This document shows positions 33,668 through 42,086 of a stretch of 64,000 nt of DNA, in pieces (the first letter of the stretch is position 1; every line of letters starts with the position of its first letter). A program made the translations under genes and the position numbers. Origin of the DNA: CADEDH01 sp039201605 (GTDB taxonomy: Bacteria; Actinomycetota; Acidimicrobiia; Acidimicrobiales; SZUA-35); the NCBI GenBank assembly GCA_039201605.1, contig JBCCRO010000002.1, positions 1 to 64,000 of the forward strand. The letters run 5' to 3'. The notes under the pieces were generated by a model, which saw only the letters and a list, made by a program, of their open reading frames with translations, was not told the DNA's origin and did no database searches.

Positions 33668-34234
33668 ATGGACGACACGGGTGACGGCGTCGAACCCGGG
33701 CGGTGGGCCAAGCCCACGGTGAACGGCGAGCTGGTGACCCTGCGCCCCTTCGTCGACGACGATATGTCGGCGGTGGCCGAGATGCTGGCCGACCCCGAGG
33801 GCAACGACCTGACCGCCACCACCGAGACGTTCACCACCGAGCAGATCGAGGGCTGGTACCGGTCCCGCAACAGCCAGTCCGGCCGCATCGACGTGGCCGT
33901 CGTGGAGCGGGCGACCGGCGCCTTCGCCGGCGAGGTCGTGCTCAGCGACCACGATCCGGCCACCAACGCCTGCTCCTTCCGGATCTCGCTGCGGGGGCCG
34001 GCATGGTTCGGGCGGGGGCTCGGCACCGAGGCCACCCGGCTGATCATCGACCACGGCTTCGGCCCGGTCGGGCTCGATCGCATCACCCTCGAGGTGCTGG
34101 CCCGCAACCCCCGGGCCCGGCGGACCTACGAGAAGATCGGTTTCCACGTCACCGCCGAGGTGGCCGAGGACGGCGAGGACTGGGTCCACATGGCCCTCGA
34201 CCGCGCCGCGTTCGACGGCACCGCGGCCGGCTGA
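33668..34234 (+). CDS. GNAT family N-acetyltransferase (RimJ/RimL-like)
   Basis: The 188-residue protein has the GNAT order: VTLRPFVDDDMSAVAEML at the N-terminus, IDVAVVERATGAFAGEVVL as the central strands, and WFGRGLGTEATRLIIDHGF as the acetyl-CoA pyrophosphate loop. RITLEVLARNPRARRTYEKIGF closes the fold. This arrangement is typical of the Acetyltransf_3 (RimJ/RimL) group, which acetylates protein N-termini or small amines. The start ATG 33668 is 14 nt after the lipoprotein stop, so the two are probably cotranscribed. The acceptor is unknown. Confidence 0.88.
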   Translation: MDDTGDGVEPGRWAKPTVNGELVTLRPFVDDDMSAVAEMLADPEGNDLTATTETFTTEQIEGWYRSRNSQSGRIDVAVVERATGAFAGEVVLSDHDPATNACSFRISLRGPAWFGRGLGTEATRLIIDHGFGPVGLDRITLEVLARNPRARRTYEKIGFHVTAEVAEDGEDWVHMALDRAAFDGTAAG

Positions 34235-34247
34235 CCGGTCAGACCGG

Positions 34248-35903
34248 TCAGGCCGGGGTGATCGTCGGGTAGGTCGGGGTCCACCAGTAGTCGTCGATGG
34301 CGGCGGCGATGGCGTCGTCGTCGAGAGGCAGACCCACCCCCTCGTCCCGGGCGGTGGCCGCCACCCGGGCCGCCACCCGGCGGGACACGTCGGCCACCTC
34401 GCCCACCGGTGGCAGCAGGCCCCGGTCCGGGTCGACGGTGCCGCCGGCACCCGGCTCGGCCACGGCCTCGGCCGCCGCAACCAACATGGCATCGGTGACC
34501 TTCGACGCCTTCGAGATCACCGCCCCCAATCCCACCCCGGGGAAGACGTAGACGTTGTTGGCCTGGGAGATGTGCACCGTCCGGCCGTCGAGGGCTATCG
34601 GGTCGAACGGGCTGCCGGTTGCGACCAGGGCCCGACCGTCGGTCCAGGCCAGGAGGTCGGCGGGTGTCGCCTCCGCCTTCGACGTGGGGTTGGACAGGGG
34701 CATGATGATCGGCCGCTCGACCCGGGAGGCCAGGTCCCGCACCACCGGTTCGGCGAAGAGCCCGCCCTGGCCCGACACCCCGATCAGCACGGTGGGTGCG
34801 GCGTTGGCCACCACCTGGGCCAGTCCCGTGCCGCCCTCGGCGTCGGCCCAGCCGGCCACCCGATCCCAGGCCTGGGCGAGCGGGCGCTGGTGCCCGGTGA
34901 GATCGGTGCGCCGATCGTGCAGCAGCCCGTCCCGGTCGATGAGCATGACGCGGGACACCGGATCGTCGACCCCGGCCGCCCGCAGCGCCTCGACGGCCAT
35001 GGCGGCGATCCCGGTTCCGGCCGAGCCCGCCCCCACCAGGCAGATGCGCTGGTCGGCCAGCGACCCACCGGCGGCGGCCACCGCCGCCTCCATCGTGGCC
35101 AGACCGACGGCGGCCGTGCCCTGGATGTCGTCGTTGAAGCTGGGCAGCCGGTCCCGGTAGCGGTCGAGGAGGGGAGCGGCGTTGGTGCCGGCGAAGTCCT
35201 CCCATTGGAGCAGCACCCCGGGGAAGCGCTCCATGATCGTGGTGACGAACTCCTCGACGAAGGCGTCGTAGTCGTCGCCCGCGATCCGCTCGTGGCGCCA
35301 GCCGACGTAGAGCGGATCGTCGAGCAGTTCGGCGTTGTCGGTGCCGACGTCGAGCGTCACGGGCAGGGTGCGCTTGGGGTCGATGCCACCGGCGGCGGTA
35401 TAGAGCGACAGTTTGCCGATGGGGATGCCCATGCCGCCCGCCCCCTGGTCGCCGAGGCCCAGGATCCGCTGCCCGTCGGTCACCACGATGACGTCGGTGT
35501 CGGTCGGCACGCAGTCGAAGGCGGCCCGCAGGTTGCCCCGCTGAGGATACGACAGGAAGACGCCGTGGGGCCGCCGGTAGATCGAGCTGAACTGCTGGCA
35601 GGCCAGGCCCACGGTCGGGGTGTAGACCACGGGCAGCATCTCGGTGAGGTGGGCGCACAGGAAGCGGTAGAACAGCACCTCGTTGGTGTCCTGCAGGGCC
35701 CGCAGGCGGATGTGGCGCTCCAGGGGATCGTGGAGCTGGTCGTACTTGTGGCGCTGGCGGGCCACCTGCTCGTCGATCGTCTCGACCGTCGGGGGAAGGA
35801 GACCATGCAGGGCCAGGGCCGACCGCTCCTCGTCGGTGAACGCCGTGCCCTTGTTGATCTCCGGGTCGTTGAGGACGTCGCGTCCCCGCTTGTTGGTCAG
35901 CAC
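34248..35903 (-). CDS. NAD-dependent malic enzyme
   Basis: The 551-residue protein matches the long (~550) NAD-type malic enzymes. Conserved blocks are ALQDTNEVLFYRFL, VVYTPTVGLACQQFS, VVTDGQRILGLGDQGAGGMGIPIGK, the metal-binding LLQWEDFAGTNA and the NAD loop LVGAGSAGTGIA. It also has PLSNPTSKAEATP and ANNVYVFPGVGLG. It oxidatively decarboxylates malate to pyruvate with a divalent metal. The GTG 35903 start follows a GGAGAGGGAG stretch. It is convergent with the GNAT gene, with a 13-nt gap, and is preceded by an unrelated lipoprotein gene on the same strand. Confidence 0.96.
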   Translation of the reverse strand: MLTNKRGRDVLNDPEINKGTAFTDEERSALALHGLLPPTVETIDEQVARQRHKYDQLHDPLERHIRLRALQDTNEVLFYRFLCAHLTEMLPVVYTPTVGLACQQFSSIYRRPHGVFLSYPQRGNLRAAFDCVPTDTDVIVVTDGQRILGLGDQGAGGMGIPIGKLSLYTAAGGIDPKRTLPVTLDVGTDNAELLDDPLYVGWRHERIAGDDYDAFVEEFVTTIMERFPGVLLQWEDFAGTNAAPLLDRYRDRLPSFNDDIQGTAAVGLATMEAAVAAAGGSLADQRICLVGAGSAGTGIAAMAVEALRAAGVDDPVSRVMLIDRDGLLHDRRTDLTGHQRPLAQAWDRVAGWADAEGGTGLAQVVANAAPTVLIGVSGQGGLFAEPVVRDLASRVERPIIMPLSNPTSKAEATPADLLAWTDGRALVATGSPFDPIALDGRTVHISQANNVYVFPGVGLGAVISKASKVTDAMLVAAAEAVAEPGAGGTVDPDRGLLPPVGEVADVSRRVAARVAATARDEGVGLPLDDDAIAAAIDDYWWTPTYPTITPA

Positions 35904-35958
35904 GTGCTCCCTCTCCGCCGACCGATCGTGGCCGACCGGTTCCCGGCGCCAGTCCGCC

Positions 35959-36516
35959 CTATCGCTCCAGGGGGATGGTCACCGTCTCCCCACCCCAACC
36001 GCTGACCTGGTCCCGACCCTCGATCGTGATCTGGACCTCGTCGTCGGGGATCTCGACCCCGTTGAGGCTGCGGGTGAAGGGCTGCTCGCCTGCGTGATCG
36101 TGGAGCAGCTCCCGCACGCCGTACACGGTGCCGTCCGAGCCGATCACCCGCCAGGCGTCGGCATAGCGCTGCGGCGTGTCGTAGGGCGAGGAGAGCGTGG
36201 CCGACACCGTCCACGTGCCGTCGCCGTCGAAGCGGGCCGTGGCGTCCAACACGTCGGGGAGCAGGGTCTCGGCTCCGTCAGCCCCTGGCGGGGCCTCGTC
36301 GCTTGAGGTTTCGCCGCTTGGCGAAACCTCCGTGGTGCTTGGGTCGGTGGCTCCGTCGGACTCTGACGAGTCCTCGTCGCTTGAGGTTTCGCCGCTTGGC
36401 GAAACCTCCGGGTTGGTGTCGGCTTCGGCGGTGGTGGTGTCGTCGTCGGAGCAGGCGGCGGCGATGAGGGCGAGCGCCAGCAGCGCAGCGGCGAGGGTGG
36501 GGAGGCGACGGGACAT
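35959..36516 (-). CDS. Small lipoprotein with repeat-bearing linker (Gmad2-like C-terminus possible)
   Basis: The 185-residue protein has a signal peptide with lipobox IAAAC, an acidic Ser/Thr linker and a ~100-residue beta-rich domain. That domain contains TWTVSATLSSPYDTPQRYADAWRVIGSDGTVYGVREL, split by strands, and ends in an SGWGGETVTIPL strand. The linker contains EVSPSGETSSDE twice, encoded by a 39-bp palindromic repeat. The domain may be an immunoglobulin-like lipoprotein fold; I cannot assign it. The ATG shares one base with the RNB gene stop (TGATG), suggesting coupling to the exonuclease gene. Confidence 0.7.
   Translation of the reverse strand: MSRRLPTLAAALLALALIAAACSDDDTTTAEADTNPEVSPSGETSSDEDSSESDGATDPSTTEVSPSGETSSDEAPPGADGAETLLPDVLDATARFDGDGTWTVSATLSSPYDTPQRYADAWRVIGSDGTVYGVRELLHDHAGEQPFTRSLNGVEIPDDEVQITIEGRDQVSGWGGETVTIPLER
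36294..36332. repeat. 39-bp palindromic repeat, copy 1
   Basis: The copy contains GAGGTTTCGCC-GCTT-GGCGAAACCTC (36305-36330), a perfect 11-bp hairpin, flanked by CCTCGTCGCTT on the left. It is identical to the copy at 36372-36410, 78 bp away (a multiple of three). On the minus strand it encodes EVSPSGETSSDE in frame within a lipoprotein linker. Confidence 0.9.
36372..36410. repeat. 39-bp palindromic repeat, copy 2
   Basis: Second identical copy of the 39-bp element, hairpin at 36383-36408 (11-bp arms, GCTT loop). Sequence between the copies is unrelated, so the palindromic unit itself is what is duplicated. Confidence 0.9.
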
Positions 36517-37967
36517 CACTCGACCACCTTGAACGTCACGGTCCGATCCGGCGGATTCACCTTCGTCAGTTGCACATCGACCTCCTCGGCCAGCGATCGA
36601 CCCGGTAGCGGTACCGAGGTCACCACGGCAGGGGAAACCAGCTGCACCTGCGCCGACTTCCGCCGCTGATTCAGATCCACCACATGCCCGGTGAACACCT
36701 CGCCCAGATGGCGCTCCAGCACCAGGGCCTCGGCGAAGTCGACCATGGCCTTCTCCAACGCCGATTCCCGCTGCCGGGCCCGGCCCATCAACGAGGGCAG
36801 CTCGTCCAACGCCTCGACGGCCCACGTCGGCGGGGCCTCATCGGCGAGGACGGCCAGCAGGATCTCGTTGCCGAATCGGTCGACCAGACGCCGCAGCGGG
36901 GCGGTGACGTGGGCGTAGACCGAGGCGATGGCGCCATGGCGGTTGCGTTCGGGCACCTCGCCGTCGAAACCGATGTAGCCGGCACCCCGCAGCGTCCGGG
37001 TGGCCTGGATGAGGAAGGCGCTGCAGGTGGGATCATCGGGGGTGAGGGCTCGTACGAAGTCGGGGTAGGGCTGCTCGCCCGGCCAGTCGAGGCCCAGGGC
37101 CTTGGCCGTCCGCCGCAGCTTGGCCACCGCGTCGTCGTAGGGGTCGGGCAGGGTGCGCAGTATGCCGACCCCGGCGTCGACCATCGTCCGACCGGCCACG
37201 ATCCCGGTCAGCAGCGAGATCTGGGCGTTCCATCCCTCGACGGGCAGGGTGCGGTCGAACTCCAGGGCGTAGGTGCCGTCCCGCTCGACCACCTCCTGGG
37301 CCGGGAGGTTGATGCTGATACCGCCTCGCCTGGCCTCCTGGTCCTGGCGCAGCCGACCGACCTCGGCCAGCAGGGCCAGGCTTCCACCCCGGGGATCGAC
37401 GTCGGCCGCCGTCTCCTCGGGCTCGGTCCCGGCATCGATGTGGGCCTGGGCGGCGGCGTAGGTGATGGCGGCCCGCACATGGACGGTCGCCCGCTCGAAC
37501 GTCCACCGCACCGGGGCACCGTCGCCGTCGAGATCGATCGTCCACAGCAGGGCCGGCTTGGTCGTGCCGGCCAGCAGCGACGCCCGATCCTCGCTGATCA
37601 CGGGCGGATGCAGCGGCGCCCGATGGTCGGGGCTGTAGAGCGTGGCGCCCCGGGCCCGGGCCTCGGTGTCGACGGCGCCGCCGGGCTCGACGAAGGCGCC
37701 GACGTCGGCGATGGCGTAGTGCACCCGGTAGCCCTCGTCGAGGCGGGTGGCGCAGAAGGCCTGGTCGAGATCGGTGGCCCCCGGCGGATCGATGGCGACG
37801 AACGGCAGGTTCCGGGCGTCTCGTCGGGCCACGCCGCCGTCGACGTCGGCCCGGCCGGCCTCGTCGAAGACCGCGTCGGGGAAGCGGGTGGGGACGTCGA
37901 GTTCGGCGCGGATCCGTTGGAACCCGCTCTCGAACGCTTTGGGGGCTCGAAGTCTGACCAGCGGCAC
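36516..37967 (-). CDS. RNB-domain exoribonuclease (RNase II/R family)
   Basis: The 483-residue protein carries the RNB catalytic core. IDPPGATDLDQAF supplies the clustered metal-binding Asp residues (~residues 59-71), followed by YRVHYAIADVGAFVEPGGAVD, RGATLYSPDHR, LHPPVISEDRASLL and YIGFDGEVPERNRHGAIASVYAHVTAPLRRLVDR. Only a short N-terminus precedes it, so the two cold-shock RNA-binding domains of classical RNase R are missing. The C-terminal segment may form the S1-like domain. Such short RNB proteins are common in actinobacteria and degrade RNA 3' to 5'. It is cotranscribed with the small lipoprotein gene. Confidence 0.9.
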   Translation of the reverse strand: MPLVRLRAPKAFESGFQRIRAELDVPTRFPDAVFDEAGRADVDGGVARRDARNLPFVAIDPPGATDLDQAFCATRLDEGYRVHYAIADVGAFVEPGGAVDTEARARGATLYSPDHRAPLHPPVISEDRASLLAGTTKPALLWTIDLDGDGAPVRWTFERATVHVRAAITYAAAQAHIDAGTEPEETAADVDPRGGSLALLAEVGRLRQDQEARRGGISINLPAQEVVERDGTYALEFDRTLPVEGWNAQISLLTGIVAGRTMVDAGVGILRTLPDPYDDAVAKLRRTAKALGLDWPGEQPYPDFVRALTPDDPTCSAFLIQATRTLRGAGYIGFDGEVPERNRHGAIASVYAHVTAPLRRLVDRFGNEILLAVLADEAPPTWAVEALDELPSLMGRARQRESALEKAMVDFAEALVLERHLGEVFTGHVVDLNQRRKSAQVQLVSPAVVTSVPLPGRSLAEEVDVQLTKVNPPDRTVTFKVVE

Positions 37968-38044
37968 AGATCGAACCTAGAGCCGTTCCGGCCGACTCGT
38001 CGACCGTTTGCCGATTCGCCTGCCTACGGGGTGTCGAATCGCCC

Positions 38045-38063
38045 GCGCCGGTCGACCCGGCGC
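38045..38063 (-). terminator. Hairpin downstream of panB
   Basis: A 7-bp GC stem GCGCCGG/CCGGCGC with a 5-nt loop lies 15 nt beyond the panB stop in the leftward direction. Confidence 0.45.
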
Positions 38064-38077
38064 TCGCCGCCTCGTGC

Positions 38078-38938
38078 TCAGGCGGTGCCGCTGCCCCCGT
38101 AGAGGCCGAGGGCCTCGGTGAGCTCCTCCTTGGCCTGGTAGCTCTCCTCGGGGCCGGGGAAGGCGCCGGTGCGGACGTCGTCGCCGTAGCGACGGAGGGC
38201 GTCGACCTGGTCGTCGAAGCCGGTGCCGTACCGGCGGACGAAGCGGGGCTTGAACCTGTTCTCCAGCCCGATCAGGTCGTGGTACACCAGGACCTGGCCG
38301 TCGGTGTCGGCACCGGCCCCGATGCCGATCGTGGGTATGCCGACCGCCTCGGTCACCATCGAGCCCACCACATCGGGCACGCCCTCGATCACGATGGCGA
38401 AGCAGCCGGCGTCCTCCAGGGCCTTGGCCTCCTCGACCATGGCCATCGCCGCCTCGGCCTCGCGGCCCTGGATCTTGAACCCGCCCATGACCTTGGTCGA
38501 CTGGGGGGTGAGGCCGAGATGGCCCATCACCGGGATCTCGGCCAGCTGGATGGCCTCGATCATGGGCAGCCGCTTGGTGCCGCCCTCGAGTTTCACCGCC
38601 GATGCGCCGGCCCGGATCAGCTTGGCGGCGTTGCCGACGGTCTCGGTGGGGGAGACGTGGAAGCCCATCCAGGGCAGGTCGGCCACCAGGACCGCCGTCG
38701 GTTCCGATCGGGCCACCGCCGCGGTGTGGTAGGCGAGATCGTCGACGGTGACCGAGAGGGTGTCGTCGTAGCCCAGCACCACCATGGCCAACGAGTCGCC
38801 GACCAGGATCAGGTCGACGTCGGCCTCGGTCGCCACCCGGCCCGACGGGGCGTCGTAGGCGGTGACCATCACCAGAGGGTCGGTACCGGTCCGGCGCTTG
38901 CTGGACCGGATCAGGGGAACGGTTCGCTTGGTGCCCAT
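38078..38938 (-). CDS. panB: 3-methyl-2-oxobutanoate hydroxymethyltransferase
   Basis: The 286-residue TIM-barrel enzyme has MVTAYDAPSGRVATEADVDLILVGDSLAMVVLGYDDT, split by conserved metal-binding Asp residues. It also has VADLPWMGF, VKLEGG, PVMGHLGLTPQS and GIPTIGIGAGADTDGQVLVYHDL. It converts 2-oxoisovalerate to ketopantoate with methylenetetrahydrofolate, the first committed step to pantothenate and CoA. Its start shares a base with the panC stop (TGATG). The gene is last in the marR-DUF2520-panC-panB run and is followed by a weak hairpin. Confidence 0.97.
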   Translation of the reverse strand: MGTKRTVPLIRSSKRRTGTDPLVMVTAYDAPSGRVATEADVDLILVGDSLAMVVLGYDDTLSVTVDDLAYHTAAVARSEPTAVLVADLPWMGFHVSPTETVGNAAKLIRAGASAVKLEGGTKRLPMIEAIQLAEIPVMGHLGLTPQSTKVMGGFKIQGREAEAAMAMVEEAKALEDAGCFAIVIEGVPDVVGSMVTEAVGIPTIGIGAGADTDGQVLVYHDLIGLENRFKPRFVRRYGTGFDDQVDALRRYGDDVRTGAFPGPEESYQAKEELTEALGLYGGSGTA

Positions 38939-39831
38939 CACGCTCCTGTCGGTTGGTCGGCCCCGACCGTGACGCCCGTGTTGTCGATCAACCGGGTGGA
39001 CCCGAGTCGAGCCGCGATCACCAGCCGGGCTGTCGGACCCAGTTTTTCGGGCTGATCCAGCGTATCCGGGTCGATAGCGGCGGCGTAATCGAGCTCGGCC
39101 AGGGGCTCGGCCGCCACGACGGCGGCCATGGAGGCGCCCACGGCGGACGGATCGCGCGCACCCTCGCCGATGAGGCGCTCGCCTTCGTCGAGGGCCCGGC
39201 GAAGCACCAGCGCGGCCTGACGTTCCGACGCCGACAAGTAGATATTGCGACTCGACATCGCCAGACCATCGGGCTCGCGGACAATGGGACAGCCGACGAC
39301 GTGTATCGGGGCGGAAAGATCGGCGACCATCCGACGGATGACCGCCAATTGTTGGAAATCCTTCTCGCCGAAATAGGCCTGTGCCGGGCCGATGATGTTG
39401 AACAGTTTGGTTACGACGGTGGCCACACCGCGGAAATGGGAGGGTCGACTCTCGCCCTCCCAGGCCGATGACAACCCGTCGACCTCGACCGAAGTCGACA
39501 CCGCCCCATGTGGGTACATCTCCCCGACCTCGGGGGCGAAGACGAGGGCGGCACCATTGGCTCCGGCCAGGGCGCAATCGCGCTCGAGATCGCGCGGATA
39601 GGTGGATAGATCCTCGTCGGCGGCGAACTGGAGCGGGTTGACGAAGATGCTGATGACGGTGAGGTCATTATCGGTCGCAGCGGTACGGATGAGCGAGCCG
39701 TGACCGTCGTGGAGGTACCCCATCGTCGGCACGAAGCCGATCGTCCGTCCCGCCGCCCGGTGGCCGTCGAGCACCCGTCGAATCTCGGCGATCGTGGTGA
39801 TGACGGTGGGCGTGGTGTTGGCCTGGTTCAC
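38938..39831 (-). CDS. panC: Pantothenate synthetase (pantoate--beta-alanine ligase)
   Basis: From GTG 39831 the product has 297 residues, with GFVPTMGYLHDGHGSLI (HIGH-like ATP motif), SIFVNPLQFAADEDLSTYPR, FRGVATVVTKLFNI and YFGEKDFQQLAVIRRMV. The SSRNIYL signature follows. It joins pantoate and beta-alanine with ATP. CGGAG/GGGGAG precedes the GTG, and the start overlaps the DUF2520 stop (GTGA). Such tight overlaps on both sides mean that DUF2520, PanC and PanB are made from one mRNA by coupled translation. Confidence 0.97.
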   Translation of the reverse strand: MNQANTTPTVITTIAEIRRVLDGHRAAGRTIGFVPTMGYLHDGHGSLIRTAATDNDLTVISIFVNPLQFAADEDLSTYPRDLERDCALAGANGAALVFAPEVGEMYPHGAVSTSVEVDGLSSAWEGESRPSHFRGVATVVTKLFNIIGPAQAYFGEKDFQQLAVIRRMVADLSAPIHVVGCPIVREPDGLAMSSRNIYLSASERQAALVLRRALDEGERLIGEGARDPSAVGASMAAVVAAEPLAELDYAAAIDPDTLDQPEKLGPTARLVIAARLGSTRLIDNTGVTVGADQPTGA

Positions 39832-40565
39832 GACTCCGCTCCCCGTCGGCCCGCCAGGGCCGCCGCCCCCTGCGACAGCACTCGGTACAGGTCGACCTCG
39901 TCGGCCGGGAGGGCGCCGAGATGTCGGGCCACCGTGGCCCGATCCCCTCGGGCCGCCGGCCCGGTCAACGACGATAACGCGCCGGCGGAACGAACGTTGT
40001 CGAGGGTGGCCGCCATCAACTGCCAGTAGGCCGCCACCGGCACGCCGACCTCGGCCGCCAGTCGCTCGACCTGGGCGCACAGCACGACCAGATGATTGGC
40101 GGCCACGGCCGCCGTCGCATGGTAGAGAGCCCGCCGATCGTCGGGCACCGCCACCGCCGTGCCGCCCAGCGCCGTCACCACCGCCTGGGCCGCCGGATGC
40201 CCGTCGACGGCGAACACGGCCCCCTCCACCAGGCGTCGAGCGCCGGTCTCGCCGTCGGGTAGGGACACCAGCGGGTGGACCGAACCCCGATGTCGGTGGG
40301 GGACGAGGGCGTCGAGGCCGGTGGCGCCCGAGAGGTGGACCACGGCGGCCGGACCGGGCTCGACGGCGGCGGCCACGGCGGAGATCCGCTCGTCGGGGAC
40401 GGCCAGCAGCACGACATCGACACCGGCGGCGGCGGTGCGCAGGTCGTCCTGGCGGCCGAGGAGTGCGTGCAGGCGCCAGCCGCTCTCGACCAGGGCGGTG
40501 GCGAAGGCGTGACCGGCCCGTCCCGGCCCGATCACGGTGAACGTCGTAGCTGCCGGACCGGACAC
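39828..40565 (-). CDS. DUF2520/Rossmann-like oxidoreductase in the pantothenate operon
   Basis: The 245-residue protein has an N-terminal Rossmann nucleotide-binding loop, FTVIGPGRAGHAFATALVES, then LLAVPDERISAVAAAV and VVHLSGATGLDAL. A conserved SVHPLVSLPDGE segment and a helical C-terminal domain (YHATAAVAANHLVVLCAQVERLA) follow. This is the DUF2520/F420-reductase-like layout. Its position directly before panC makes a ketopantoate reductase role attractive, because no panE is seen in the window. That is inference from context. GTG 40565 is 13 nt after the marR stop. Confidence 0.8.
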   Translation of the reverse strand: MSGPAATTFTVIGPGRAGHAFATALVESGWRLHALLGRQDDLRTAAAGVDVVLLAVPDERISAVAAAVEPGPAAVVHLSGATGLDALVPHRHRGSVHPLVSLPDGETGARRLVEGAVFAVDGHPAAQAVVTALGGTAVAVPDDRRALYHATAAVAANHLVVLCAQVERLAAEVGVPVAAYWQLMAATLDNVRSAGALSSLTGPAARGDRATVARHLGALPADEVDLYRVLSQGAAALAGRRGAES

Positions 40566-40578
40566 GATCCGGAGGACG

Positions 40579-41034
40579 CTAGTTGATGGTCAACTTCTGG
40601 TCCATGCGGTCGAACACCCGGTGGATGATCGCCAACTCCTCGTCGTCGACGAGGTCGATGAACCAGCCTCGGATGTCGGCCACGTGGCCCGGCGTCGCCG
40701 ACTGCAGCGCATCCACCCCGGCGTTGGTGAGCATGGCGAACAGCCCGCGGCGGTCATCGGCGCACTCCTCCCGAGCCAGGTAGCCGACACCGACCAGGCG
40801 ATCGACGCGATAGGTCAACCGACTGCGCGACACCAGGACCCGTTCCGCCAGCTCGCTCATGCGCAATCGCATCCTCGGCGCAGCCTGGAGTTCCGAGAGA
40901 ATCTCGTAGTCCGTGAGCGAGAGCTGAGATCGTTGCTGGAGCTCGTGATCGAGCCGTTCCAGGAGCTGGGTGTTGGCCGACAAAACCACCCGCCATGTGG
41001 CTTGTTCGGCGTCGGTCAGACTTCCGATCATCAA
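40579..41034 (-). CDS. MarR family transcriptional regulator
   Basis: The 151-residue protein has the MarR winged helix at ~35-100: LSLTDYEILSELQAAP, MRMSELAERV-type recognition (MSELAERVLVSRSRLTYRVDRLVGVGYL) and the wing DDRRGLFAMLT. Flanking helices serve dimerisation. The gene lies 13 nt before DUF2520, in the same direction, so it may head the pantothenate operon. An AT-rich upstream region carries two perfect palindromes, probably its own operators. The effector ligand is unknown. Confidence 0.9.
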   Translation of the reverse strand: MMIGSLTDAEQATWRVVLSANTQLLERLDHELQQRSQLSLTDYEILSELQAAPRMRLRMSELAERVLVSRSRLTYRVDRLVGVGYLAREECADDRRGLFAMLTNAGVDALQSATPGHVADIRGWFIDLVDDEELAIIHRVFDRMDQKLTIN

Positions 41035-41071
41035 CAGATGATATGCATCTGACAGAGTAAGTTCTCACCAA

Positions 41072-41089
41072 GAACAAAAGTATTTGTTC
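41072..41089. promoter_or_regulatory. Palindromic operator candidate upstream of marR
   Basis: GAACAAA-AGTA-TTTGTTC is a perfect 18-bp inverted repeat starting 38 bp upstream of the marR start codon. Its size and AT-richness fit MarR-family operators, and its surroundings are far more AT-rich than the rest of the window. Confidence 0.6.
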
Positions 41090-41125
41090 GCGCAGGCGAA
41101 AATCGTCGTTTTGTTAGTCAAATAG

Positions 41126-41137
41126 ATTGTCGACAAT
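41126..41137. promoter_or_regulatory. Second palindrome upstream of marR
   Basis: ATTGTCGACAAT, a perfect 12-bp palindrome, lies 92 bp upstream of the marR start, in the same AT-rich segment. It could be a second binding site. Confidence 0.45.
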
Positions 41138-41167
41138 TGGTCGAGTCATCGACGAATCGGTCGCCGT

Positions 41168-42040
41168 TCATCGGGCCTGGCAATGCGGACACCACGTGGT
41201 TGTTCTGCCGTCGACATCGTCGGCCCGGAGCGGTCGGCCGCAACGACGGCAGGGCTGCCCGCCCCGGCCATACGCCACCAGACCGTGCTGATTGGAGCCC
41301 TGTTCGCCGTCGACGTTGCGGTAGTCGCGCAGCGTGGTGCCGCCGTTGTCGATCCCCTGTTCGAGCACGCGGCGCAGCGCGTCGAGCAGACGGGCGGCCC
41401 GGGCGGTGCCCAGCCGCCGGACCTTGGGGTTGATCTCGGCCAGCCACAGGGCCTCGTCGGCGTAGATGTTGCCGATGCCGGCCACCGGCCGCTGCGACAG
41501 CAGGCTGGTCTTGAGGCGCCGCCGACTCCGGGCCAGCAGGCGGGTGAACTCGGCCGCGGTGAAGTCGGGGTCGAGTGGCTCGGGACCCATCACGCTCAGG
41601 GTGGCGATGTCGTCGTAGTGGCCGGCCGGCACCACCCGCAGCCGCCCGAACCGCCGGGTGTCGTCGAAGCGGAGCGTCTCGGCCGGGCCGGTGGTGGCGG
41701 CCCCGTTCCGGCCGCCGGTGCCGTTGCCGGTGCCGCCGTCGCCCGCTCCGGCCGGGCCGAGACGCCACCAGGCGCGCAGGTGGGCACCGGAGGGCTCGGG
41801 CTCGTCGGTGAAGGAGAACGAGCCCGTCATCCCCAGGTGGGCCACCAGTTCCCGACCGTCGTCGGTGGGGAACAGCAGGTACTTGCCCCGGCGGCGGGCG
41901 CCGCCCAGGGTGGCCCCGATCAGGTCGGTGGCCGGGGTGAACTTGGCCGACGGGAAGGCCCACGCCTCGAGCACCCGTCGTCCGGCCACGGCCGGTCCGA
42001 TCTGGCGGCGGATGGTCTCCACCTCGGGTAGCTCGGGCAC
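41168..42040 (-). CDS. mutM: Formamidopyrimidine-DNA glycosylase / AP lyase
   Basis: The 290-residue protein starts MPELPEVETIRR, where Pro2 is the Schiff-base nucleophile and Glu3/Glu6 are catalytic. GRRRGKYLLF supplies the Lys, LVAHLGMTGSF follows, and then the H2TH domain with GIGNIYADEALW. The C-terminal zinc finger has CRRCGRPLR..CPHCQ. A Gly/Asn/Thr-rich insert (~100-120) is extra relative to the E. coli enzyme (269 residues). It removes 8-oxoguanine and other oxidised purines. The gene follows the FAD oxidoreductase gene by 46 bp in the same direction. Confidence 0.97.
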   Translation of the reverse strand: MPELPEVETIRRQIGPAVAGRRVLEAWAFPSAKFTPATDLIGATLGGARRRGKYLLFPTDDGRELVAHLGMTGSFSFTDEPEPSGAHLRAWWRLGPAGAGDGGTGNGTGGRNGAATTGPAETLRFDDTRRFGRLRVVPAGHYDDIATLSVMGPEPLDPDFTAAEFTRLLARSRRRLKTSLLSQRPVAGIGNIYADEALWLAEINPKVRRLGTARAARLLDALRRVLEQGIDNGGTTLRDYRNVDGEQGSNQHGLVAYGRGGQPCRRCGRPLRADDVDGRTTTWCPHCQAR

Positions 42041-42086
42041 GCATCGACCTCCGGGCTGTCGTCGGGCCGTCGCCCGCGTCGTGGTG

